From Neiella holothuriorum (GTDB taxonomy: Bacteria; Pseudomonadota; Gammaproteobacteria; Enterobacterales; Neiellaceae), in contig NZ_JAHZSS010000015.1 in NCBI RefSeq assembly GCF_019457915.1, positions 41,638-105,637 on the forward strand: a stretch of 64,000 nucleotides of DNA. The letters run 5' to 3'. Shown here one piece after another: positions 17,777 to 25,040 of this stretch. The notes under the pieces are model-generated. The model did no database searches. It was not told the DNA's origin and worked only from the letters and a program-made list of their open reading frames with translations. Made by a program: the position numbers and the translations under genes. Each line of letters starts with the position of its first letter. The first letter of the stretch is position 1.

Positions 17777-20116
17777 TTAGTTGGCGAAGTTGTATTTCAC
17801 ACGCAAACCAACAGTGCGTGGTGTGTTGACGTATTTACCGTAGCGGCGTAAGTCAAAACCGTTCACGTCACGAATACTGGCGTAATCGGTACGCACTGAC
17901 GTTGCTGCATATTTGTCGGTAAAGTTATCTGCGTACAGAGTGAAATCCCACTCTTCGTAACTTAATCGAGCGGATAGGTTATGAATGGTATAACCGCCAA
18001 GCGCCTCGCCGTTGTTACGCTTGCCAACCTTGGTGTATATATTCCCCATAGATTGCAGGTTGTAGCCAAGTTCTAGTGGCATTCCTCCAATTTCTGCCGA
18101 GTAACTGGTACCGAAAGACGCTTGGTGTTCAGGCGAACCTGGTAGTCGGTCACCACTAAATGCATCAGCACCTTCAACCAGCCCTGGCGCATCTTCGGTC
18201 AGCTCGGCATTGGTGTAGGCATAGGTACCAAATAGCATCCAGTTTTCGCTTAGCAAGTAGCGGCTCGATAATTCAACACCTTTACTTTCTGCTTTTGGTC
18301 CATTGGTAGTAATGGTCACGGAACCGTTTTCGGTAATCGTTGGTACTTGCGGCTTATCCCACTTGATGAAGTACAAGGCTGCGTTTAACTCTAAGGTGTT
18401 ATCGAGCAAGGTACTATGAGTGCCTAGCTCGAAGTTCAATGTTTCATCTGGCTCGTAAAACAGCTCGTCTGCTGTAGCACAAACATTCTGCTGTAGCTCA
18501 AGATCTTCATCGCACGGTGCCACGGCGTTACCACCACCAATACGATACCCTTCGCTTACCGTGAAGTACGTTAGGATGTCTTCAGCGGCTTGATATGACG
18601 CATTGAACTTAAACAGCGTGCCGTCATCTTCTGCAGAGCCATCCGACATATTAAACAGAATATCAACGGGCTCGCCATCAAGCAGAGGCAGTGCAAAGCC
18701 TTGTTCAACATCATCTTCGTAGTCATAGGCACGCGCGCCCAATGTGATGGTTAAATCGTCAGTCACCTCGTAGCTCAACTCACCGAATACGGCTTTCTCC
18801 TTGATGGTTTCTTCAAGAATTGACATGTATTCGAGGTTGTCAGGGCGGTCAATATCCCAGAATTCAGGAATGCCCGGAGTGAACTCTTCAGATGACGAAT
18901 CAACTTCGAGCTTGTTATAGAAAGCACCAACAATCCACGACAATTTACTGTCGGCTTGAGAAACAAGGCGGACTTCGCCGGTAAAGGTATCTTCGTCAGC
19001 AATTTCGCGGGTGAAAGCCGCAAACGACGGGAAACCTTCATAGCCGTATTCAAAGTTCAACAGTAAGTCGGTTTGGTCACGCTGTCCTAACTCTTCGTAA
19101 TCCGTTTTACCGAGTGCAACCACCAAGCTGGCAAAGTCTAAGTCGGCTTCCACTTCCAGACTTATCACCTTGTTGGTCATTTTATTTGGCTCTTCAAAGC
19201 GATAGCCGCTTTCGTATTTGCCGGTACCGAATGATTCGGTATGGACCATGGTGCGGCCTTCCGGCTCATCTTTTTGGTAGAAGTATGTCAGGTTGACATC
19301 AACGCTTTCGAGCGGTGCCCAACGCAGACCAAAACGACCAAATAAGGTTTCGTTACCGTTGGCGTCTTCTTTTGATGTTAGGTTAGCTGCGACATCGGCT
19401 GGATCGCTAAAGTCTGGCTGTGGATTGGAAACACCAGCTTCTTGTACCAAGTAGTTGTAATCAATAAAGCCGGCGGTTTTGTCGTAACCAACGGATGCCC
19501 GCAGAGCAAAGGTGTCTGAAATTGGCACATTAATGATGGTGGTGGCTTCATAGTTTGGATCATCACTTTCTTTCGTTTGTGATAATCCCGCCGACGCCGT
19601 AATTTCAAAACCATCGAATGATGGTTTGTTTGGCAAGTATCGAATTGCGCCGGCTAAGGTGCCTGCGCCATATAACGTACCCTGAGGGCCAATCAGCACT
19701 TCGACTCGATTCATGTCATACATGTGTAAGTCGACATAGACGGGAACCTCACCTAAGTAAGTGCCCACGGTGCCACCACCGCTGTTTTCACCCGTTGGAC
19801 CAAGGTCGCCGGTATTTAAACCGCGAACGATGATTGGTGATGGCGCACGGCCACCCTGATCAACCACCGTCATGCCCGGAACCCACTTGGAAATTTCAAC
19901 CAGATCAGTAATGCGGTTGTCTTCCAATAAGTCGCCGTTTAGGGCAGTAATGTTGACTGGAATATCTTGAACTGTATTGACTCGGCGTGTTGCCGAAACC
20001 GTGATGCGCTCTAAGCCTTTAAATACTTCAGCATCGTCTTCGGCCTGAATTGGTGCGCTGAAAGCGCTACTTACGGCGGCAAATAATGCGGTATATTTTA
20101 AATTTTTCAGTGACAT
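17777..20116 (-). CDS. TonB-dependent outer-membrane receptor
   Basis: A 779-residue TonB-dependent receptor. It has a signal peptide (FAAVSSAFSAPIQAED), a plug domain (ERITVSATRRVNTVQDIPVNI as the TonB-box and plug start, then VPGMTVVDQGGRAPSPIIVRG), and a long C-terminal 22-strand barrel ending in an aromatic residue (GLRVKYNFAN). Receptors of this type import siderophores, vitamins, glycans or other large nutrients using TonB energy. The substrate cannot be read from the sequence; the lineage resembles the broad group in Alteromonadales and sphingomonads. It has a ~290-base leader region and is followed by a TPR-sulfotransferase on the same strand, a likely functional partner. Confidence 0.92.
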   Translation of the reverse strand: MSLKNLKYTALFAAVSSAFSAPIQAEDDAEVFKGLERITVSATRRVNTVQDIPVNITALNGDLLEDNRITDLVEISKWVPGMTVVDQGGRAPSPIIVRGLNTGDLGPTGENSGGGTVGTYLGEVPVYVDLHMYDMNRVEVLIGPQGTLYGAGTLAGAIRYLPNKPSFDGFEITASAGLSQTKESDDPNYEATTIINVPISDTFALRASVGYDKTAGFIDYNYLVQEAGVSNPQPDFSDPADVAANLTSKEDANGNETLFGRFGLRWAPLESVDVNLTYFYQKDEPEGRTMVHTESFGTGKYESGYRFEEPNKMTNKVISLEVEADLDFASLVVALGKTDYEELGQRDQTDLLLNFEYGYEGFPSFAAFTREIADEDTFTGEVRLVSQADSKLSWIVGAFYNKLEVDSSSEEFTPGIPEFWDIDRPDNLEYMSILEETIKEKAVFGELSYEVTDDLTITLGARAYDYEDDVEQGFALPLLDGEPVDILFNMSDGSAEDDGTLFKFNASYQAAEDILTYFTVSEGYRIGGGNAVAPCDEDLELQQNVCATADELFYEPDETLNFELGTHSTLLDNTLELNAALYFIKWDKPQVPTITENGSVTITTNGPKAESKGVELSSRYLLSENWMLFGTYAYTNAELTEDAPGLVEGADAFSGDRLPGSPEHQASFGTSYSAEIGGMPLELGYNLQSMGNIYTKVGKRNNGEALGGYTIHNLSARLSYEEWDFTLYADNFTDKYAATSVRTDYASIRDVNGFDLRRYGKYVNTPRTVGLRVKYNFAN

Positions 20117-20447
20117 GCAATACTTCTCTAGTTGTTTGACTGAATCAATCGGTACTTCTTGAGCGGCTTAAAAAGCGCATTAGAAGGTCAATGCTTGTTG
20201 TTTTGATGCAGTTGACGGCAAGGTTTTAACGTTGCTGATACATCGGTGTAACAACTTGTTCAGCAAATATTGTTCCAGCCGTGTATTTAGAGCGATTGCT
20301 TGGTAATTGAACTGAGTTGCACTACCTTGGCGCTGGCCGCTGCCTCAATTAGGAGCATCTTACTTTTTTGGTGCAAGATGCTGAGGGGATGTTTTTTCAG
20401 AGCACAAAAAAACCGGCATAGCGCCGGTTTTTTGGATTACTGGGCCG
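20117..20447. promoter_or_regulatory. leader/control region upstream of the TonB receptor
   Basis: No gene seen. The far end (20407-20433) is the terminator of the acyltransferase gene. The remaining ~290 bases should hold the receptor promoter. A second hairpin, AGCATCTT (20354-20361) pairing with AAGATGCT (20375-20382), lies 12 bases inside the terminator, with partial flanking complementarity (CCTCA/TGAGG). I could not place convincing -35/-10 boxes or a Fur box. Confidence 0.4.
20407..20433 (-). terminator. intrinsic terminator after the olsF-like gene
   Basis: An 11-bp stem (AAAAAACCGGC, loop ATAGC, GCCGGTTTTTT) begins 15 bases past the acyltransferase stop on the minus strand and is followed by a U-run in that direction. 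Symmetry would also allow it to stop plus-strand transcription. Confidence 0.85.
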
Positions 20448-22181
20448 TTAGGCTGCGGTGTCACCACTCTCAGCTGCACCCATGTAACGATTACGCTTTT
20501 TCTTCTTAAGCTTCTCGATATCAACTAACACTAAACCGTCAACACAGTCGGCAAAGTCTGGATCCACGCCAAAGTCTAAGAAGCGCACGCCGTCTGGCTC
20601 TGCCACTTCTGTGTATTGCTTATACAAAGTTGGAACCGATACGCCCATATTGGCCAGAAGGTGTTTGAGTTGGGTAAAGTCTTCTTTGTAATTGTCACCA
20701 GAAAACGTGCCTTTGAGCGTTTGCATGGTGTCATCCGCAATGCCATACGGTTGTCTTGAGTGAGCAATGGGTTCTTTGCTCGAAAAGTACAATTTATAGA
20801 AGAATACCAATAGGTCGCGAGCTGGCTTCGGGAAGCTGTTACTGATGCTAACGGGGCCAAACAAGTATCTATAACCCGGGTACTTCACCAAAAATGCACC
20901 GATCCCGTACCACAGATAATCGAGAGATCGCTTGCCCCAATAGCGTGGCTGGACAAATGAGCGGCCCAGTTCAACGCCTTTCGGTAGGTATTTGTCCATT
21001 TCTTTATCGAAATTAAACAGCGAATGGGTGTACAGGCCAGTTAAGCCCTTTTCTTCAATCACACGCTGGGTGTCGGCTAGCCGGTAGGCGCCGACAATTT
21101 CTAAATCTTGTTGGTCCCACAGCACCAAATGCAAATAATGAGCATCGTAGCAATCCATATCGCGGCGCTCACCCGTGCCTTCTCCAACAGCGCGAAACGA
21201 TACTTCCCGTAGGCGTCCTATTTCCCGCATGATCGGCGAGCTTTCGGTAAATCGGTACAGGTAAATCTGTTTGCCATCGGCGGTTTCACCTAAGCGCTCA
21301 CATTGCTCAATGGCATGTTTTAGCTCGGCACGTGATTCAGGGTGAGCAATGGCTGAAAAGGTTTTAAACAAGCCTTTCCGCCCTTTACCAATGCGGTACA
21401 AATGACGCTTGAAAAGCTTGATGCGTTCACGATTTGGCATGGTCAAGCTGGTGTAGCTTTCATAAGGGATAGGCTCGCCCACCCGCACCGTCATGTTTTT
21501 ATTGCGTTGACGGAACATTTCTTTGACCAGCAGCACCGTTGATAACGGCTTATAAATCATTGACGCACTGTAAAATAACGCCGAATTACGGCCATTAACA
21601 AACATAGGTACGATTGGCGATTGGGTCTGAGTGGCCATTTTCAAAAAACCAGATCGCCAACGCGAATCTTTTACACCCGTCGGGTGCAAGCGGGATACTT
21701 CGCCAGCGGGGAAGATGATTAATGCGCCGTCGTCACGCAGATGCTGTTCGATATTCTGCAGACATTCTTTGGCCGTGTTGCCGGTCATGTTGTTCACGGG
21801 CAATAGCATTGGTGTGAGTGGTTTGACATTCATGAGCAGTTCATTGACCACCGCTTTCACATCGCTTCTGATCTCTGCCACCATTTTTAGCAGGGCCAAA
21901 CCATCGAGCGAGCCAATCGGGTGATTAGCGATAATGACCACCCGGCCGGTGGCAGGAATACGAGCTTTATCGCGGTCGCTAATGGAATAGCTAAAGCTGA
22001 AGTAATCCAGCACTTTTTCAACAAAATCCAGACCGTTGAGATGCGGGTAGGTTTCTGCAAAATTATTGATGTCTCGTTCATGTAACAAACGACGGAGCAC
22101 GCCTTTTAGGGGCTTGGCCAGCCAAGGTTTTTGCTCAATGGCTGGGTAGTTGTCACGAATGACTTGATCAACAGTAAACAT
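20448..22181 (-). CDS. olsF: bifunctional ornithine-lipid synthase, OlsF-type
   Basis: A 577-residue two-domain acyltransferase. The N-terminal half (about 70-270) is a PlsC-like lysophospholipid acyltransferase: NHPIGSLDG is the catalytic His-Asp motif (with five residues between instead of four) and IIFPAGEVSRLHP the glycerol-phosphate-type motif. The C-terminal half (about 310-560) resembles the hemolysin/OlsB-like N-acyltransferase fold (LYRFTESSPIMREIGRLREVSFR, YLWYGIGAFL). This fusion matches OlsF, which makes the phosphorus-free ornithine lipid in one protein; in vibrios it is linked to phosphate shortage. The ATG at 22181 has GAGG nine bases upstream; the longer TTG start adds seven residues. 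Ends at a strong terminator. Confidence 0.78.
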   Translation of the reverse strand: MFTVDQVIRDNYPAIEQKPWLAKPLKGVLRRLLHERDINNFAETYPHLNGLDFVEKVLDYFSFSYSISDRDKARIPATGRVVIIANHPIGSLDGLALLKMVAEIRSDVKAVVNELLMNVKPLTPMLLPVNNMTGNTAKECLQNIEQHLRDDGALIIFPAGEVSRLHPTGVKDSRWRSGFLKMATQTQSPIVPMFVNGRNSALFYSASMIYKPLSTVLLVKEMFRQRNKNMTVRVGEPIPYESYTSLTMPNRERIKLFKRHLYRIGKGRKGLFKTFSAIAHPESRAELKHAIEQCERLGETADGKQIYLYRFTESSPIMREIGRLREVSFRAVGEGTGERRDMDCYDAHYLHLVLWDQQDLEIVGAYRLADTQRVIEEKGLTGLYTHSLFNFDKEMDKYLPKGVELGRSFVQPRYWGKRSLDYLWYGIGAFLVKYPGYRYLFGPVSISNSFPKPARDLLVFFYKLYFSSKEPIAHSRQPYGIADDTMQTLKGTFSGDNYKEDFTQLKHLLANMGVSVPTLYKQYTEVAEPDGVRFLDFGVDPDFADCVDGLVLVDIEKLKKKKRNRYMGAAESGDTAA

Positions 22182-22219
22182 AGAAACGAACCTCAGTATC
22201 AACTAACCGCAGCCACGAT

Positions 22220-22237
22220 ATGAAGTTTGTGTGACGG
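22220..22237 (-). promoter_or_regulatory. weak Pho-box-like site upstream of olsF
   Basis: The minus strand reads CCGTCACACAAACTTCAT, which matches the E. coli PhoB consensus at 12 of 18 positions and lies about 40 bases before the olsF-like ATG. No good -10 follows at the expected distance, so this is tentative and depends largely on the function of the downstream gene. Confidence 0.3.
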
Positions 22238-22473
22238 AAATATCGCGGCAGGATTTCAGATTTATGAAGGTTTGTTCGGGCGGCTATTTTTGTGATCAAC
22301 TTTGGCTATTGAGCCGGTATAAGGCGTTTTTATTGCGTTGACTTGAACCATTGCACAGTCACCTACCGTTAAAACTTCTATAGTTTTGAAACAAAATTGT
22401 TAGAACGGCTGTCTTAATTAATAGAGCAAACGGTTAGGCCTTTATTACAAGGTGAAGATGTGGGGGCGTAGTG

Positions 22474-22716
22474 ATGTTTCGAGATTCAAGCCTCATGGAT
22501 GATTTAAAATTAAACCTGTTGCGGTTGCCGCTAATGATAGGAGTTCTGGCGCTACTGATATTTTTAAGTGACTTTAACGGTTATGGGCCGGTATTCGGCC
22601 AAAATGGCCTTACTGCAGGCGTAGTGGTGGCCATGTTGATATTAACCCGAGTCACTTTTCCTGCTTATACACAACTGGCAAAACGATTGTCATTTCAACG
22701 CCGAGAGCATTGCTAG
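22474..22716 (+). CDS. small two-helix membrane protein
   Basis: An 80-residue protein with two hydrophobic segments (LLRLPLMIGVLALLIFL and GLTAGVVVAMLILTRV) and charged termini. ATG at 22474 with a GGGGG run seven bases upstream; a GTG directly before is an alternative. I do not recognise a family. It stands alone on the plus strand, divergent from olsF and convergent with the AraC regulator, separated from the latter by 7 bases. Confidence 0.6.
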   Translation: MFRDSSLMDDLKLNLLRLPLMIGVLALLIFLSDFNGYGPVFGQNGLTAGVVVAMLILTRVTFPAYTQLAKRLSFQRREHC

Positions 22717-22723
22717 GCTGCTA

Positions 22724-23806
22724 TTAAGCTAAGTAATCGGCCTTAAGCTGACTCGGCTTTAGACCCGTCCAGCGTTTGAATGCTCGGCGGAAATTATTGA
22801 TGTCGGAAATGTCAAAGTAGTCGGCCATCTGGCCATTACTCCAGCCGAGATCGCGGGCCAACTGTAAGGCTCGATAGCGATTATTGTCATCTTGCATCTT
22901 ACTGTAGCTCGCGCCTTCTTCCTTCAATTTGCGCTTAAAAGTGCTCGCACTCATGGCAAACCAATTCGCGACCTGCTCCAACGAATCTTGTGGTTGTTGC
23001 TGTAAGTACAAATACACAGCATGGACCAAGGTGATGCCCCGAGGCACTTGAACACTCAGCTGACTGCAGTGGCGCCTCATGTTTTGTGCTGGGCGGTGAG
23101 TATTCGATTGCAGGGCCCGTTGCACACTCGGCTGTGACAAGCTGATTCGGACATCTTGTCGACCATAGTGAACTGCTAAACCGAGGTGGCGCTGCCACAA
23201 GCGATGTTCTGCTCGATAGTGATTCGGCAAATACCAGCTTACCTCGATGCCATGGTGACGGCTCCACAACGCTACGCCTCCGCACACCACTTTCTCGAAA
23301 AATTGTTGCACTTCGGCTGATGCAGGAAGCCGTCGCAAATCTAAATGCCGCTGGTTGTTGTCGTTAAGTTGGCAATATTGCAATGGCAAGTGCCAATTAG
23401 CGTAATAGCTGTGAATGGCTCGCAATACCTGACTAGGATTGACCGTGCTCATCAATAGCTGTGCCAATGGCTCTTGGCTTTGCATGAGTTGCTGGCCGAC
23501 CAAAAATGGCAGTTCTGGATCGGGGCAACGCCTAGCATTGTGAATGAGTTGATAGAGTTGCTGGGGCGAAATTAATCGGTTGTCATCGTACAAATCGGCT
23601 TCAAACAGTTTGGTGCCCGCTAAATACATGCAGGCATCATCGGTGCGCATTTGCAACAATCGATAGAGCGTTCTGGTAATCGCCGGACGCATAAATTTGT
23701 GATGGGTACTTAGTAGCGGAATATGTTGAAGCTTGTGCAATACGGCGTTCGATGGCGCTGCGTGCAGTTGGCCGGTGAACGAGTGAGCCTGATGAGACGT
23801 TAACAT
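22724..23806 (-). CDS. AraC-family transcriptional regulator
   Basis: About 360 residues. The N-terminal ~200 residues resemble the arabinose-binding-like AraC ligand domain (LLQMRTDDACMYLAGT onward), and the C-terminal ~95 residues are the double helix-turn-helix (LEQVANWFAMSASTFKRKLKEE, then FDISDINNFRRAFKRWTGLKPSQ). Ligand and targets are unknown. The ATG at 23806 overlaps the stop of the upstream degenerate GGDEF gene by 7 bases, so the two are likely cotranslated; a longer TTG start (23845) is less likely. Nearby phytase/TonB receptor and olsF genes are plausible targets (inference). Confidence 0.85.
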   Translation of the reverse strand: MLTSHQAHSFTGQLHAAPSNAVLHKLQHIPLLSTHHKFMRPAITRTLYRLLQMRTDDACMYLAGTKLFEADLYDDNRLISPQQLYQLIHNARRCPDPELPFLVGQQLMQSQEPLAQLLMSTVNPSQVLRAIHSYYANWHLPLQYCQLNDNNQRHLDLRRLPASAEVQQFFEKVVCGGVALWSRHHGIEVSWYLPNHYRAEHRLWQRHLGLAVHYGRQDVRISLSQPSVQRALQSNTHRPAQNMRRHCSQLSVQVPRGITLVHAVYLYLQQQPQDSLEQVANWFAMSASTFKRKLKEEGASYSKMQDDNNRYRALQLARDLGWSNGQMADYFDISDINNFRRAFKRWTGLKPSQLKADYLA

Positions 23807-24735
23807 AAGCCTGAATCTCGACTTGTATAGCCGTTTGGCTGACAAGATTGCACGCGCTGTTGTAGTTCTTGTTCAGTATTGGCAATAAATTCAGCGGCAG
23901 GTTGAGCGCCGCTCCAACTTCGCTGCACGCGGCAAATGTTTGCGGGTAGGCGGGCCTGGACAGTTTCAATGATGCGCTGGAACTGAACATTAGCCTGACA
24001 ACTTGTGACGTTGGTAAGAAGCAGCGCAAAACGTTGCCCGCCGCACCGACACAACACATCTTCGGTGTGAATCATCGCCAGCATTAACTCGGCAAACTGA
24101 CCGAGCAGCTGTTGCTGACACACTATATCGTGATTTGGCGATGGCGTGTCGCCGCCGAACACCTGTAATTCAAACATGATGAGTTCACAGTGTTCGGGCT
24201 GCTTTCGCTGTGCGATTCCCTGCAACTGCTGAACCAAATAGGCTTCGCCATACAACTGGGTTAAAGGATCAAGCAGCTGATAATCGCGATGCACCAATTC
24301 ACGCTGTTTAAGTTGTCGATTAATTAATTTCTGTTCTTTCAACCACTCCCAAAGGCCGAGCGTCACCAGCAACATGGCGGTTGGAATTGCTAATGATTCA
24401 AGATCAGCAAAGAGTCGGAAATTCATCGGGTAGTGGATGAATTCATCCATCAGATCGAGTAAGCAAGCGAACCAATAGAGTAGTGCGCCGCTATACAACA
24501 GGTTTGTGATCTTGCCCGGCGGCCGCGCGCACAATAGTAAGAGTAGCCAGCTTAATGCCAGCAATGCAGCAGCGCCTTCGCCAGCGACATCCAGCCAGCG
24601 GATCACGGTTTTAAATGATCCCACCTGAATCGTTGCTGCAGCCAATATCAACGCGCCAACCAATGCCGCCATCAATCGTTGACTGTGGTAGCGGGTTAAA
24701 AATCGTTGGTATTGAATGAATTGATAAAAAATCAT
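23800..24735 (-). CDS. membrane protein with degenerate GGDEF domain
   Basis: A 311-residue protein with about four membrane helices in the first ~150 residues (LMAALVGALILAAATIQVG, AAALLALSWLLLLLC and others) and a C-terminal GGDEF-like domain. The domain start LDPLTQLYGEAYLVQQL is clear, but the metal aspartate region and signature are altered: the loop reads RCGGQRFALLL, so GGDEF has become GGQRF. Cyclase activity is unlikely; it may be a membrane sensor. It shares a transcript with the AraC regulator. No ribosome site precedes the ATG. A Pho-box-like element starts 23 bases upstream of it. Confidence 0.8.
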   Translation of the reverse strand: MIFYQFIQYQRFLTRYHSQRLMAALVGALILAAATIQVGSFKTVIRWLDVAGEGAAALLALSWLLLLLCARPPGKITNLLYSGALLYWFACLLDLMDEFIHYPMNFRLFADLESLAIPTAMLLVTLGLWEWLKEQKLINRQLKQRELVHRDYQLLDPLTQLYGEAYLVQQLQGIAQRKQPEHCELIMFELQVFGGDTPSPNHDIVCQQQLLGQFAELMLAMIHTEDVLCRCGGQRFALLLTNVTSCQANVQFQRIIETVQARLPANICRVQRSWSGAQPAAEFIANTEQELQQRVQSCQPNGYTSRDSGLC

Positions 24736-24757
24736 CCGGCCAAACTAATCAACTTGC

Positions 24758-24775
24758 ATGACAGTTTAGTGACTA
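24758..24775 (-). promoter_or_regulatory. Pho-box-like element
   Basis: The minus strand reads TAGTCACTAAACTGTCAT, matching the PhoB consensus CTGTCATAAAACTGTCAT at 14 of 18 positions, including the whole second repeat and the A-rich spacer. It points toward the degenerate-GGDEF/AraC genes and sits in the same control region as the TonB-receptor/phytase operon. Confidence 0.6.
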
Positions 24776-24820
24776 GAGGCCGTCGTCAGCCAAAGGCGTT
24801 GAGCCGATTTGACCCCAGTC

Positions 24821-24834
24821 AATTGAGCTCAATT
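24821..24834. promoter_or_regulatory. 14-base perfect palindrome, possible operator
   Basis: AATTGAGCTCAATT reads the same on both strands and lies in the divergent control region, just downstream of a TTGACC. The binding protein is unknown; the AraC regulator is not an obvious fit because AraC proteins usually use direct repeats. Confidence 0.4.
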
Positions 24835-25040
24835 CGATAACGTTTGCCATTGTAAGTGGTCACTATCGTTTTTGGGGCTTAAACGTCAGCGTTATAGGCC
24901 GATTATTGATGGTTTAAAATCTCATAAGCAGTTTGGGTGCTGTCACTTGCAACATCTTTGTCATCTAACCGCTCTACCTTCTGCAGCCATAACAACACAC
25001 CGCTTAATACCTAACTTAAAAACACTTTTTGAGACATGTT

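Larger units (their letters stand above)
24736..25040. promoter_or_regulatory. divergent control region, degenerate-GGDEF gene / phytase operon
   Basis: About 300 bases between divergent genes, with no gene seen. It contains a Pho-box-like element (24758-24775, minus orientation), a 14-base perfect palindrome (24821-24834), a TTGACC (24809-24814) that could be a -35 box toward the phytase operon, and two PhoB-like half sites in plus orientation, CTGTCAC (24940-24946) and TTGTCAT (24958-24964), whose 18-base spacing is not the canonical 11. Confidence 0.55.
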
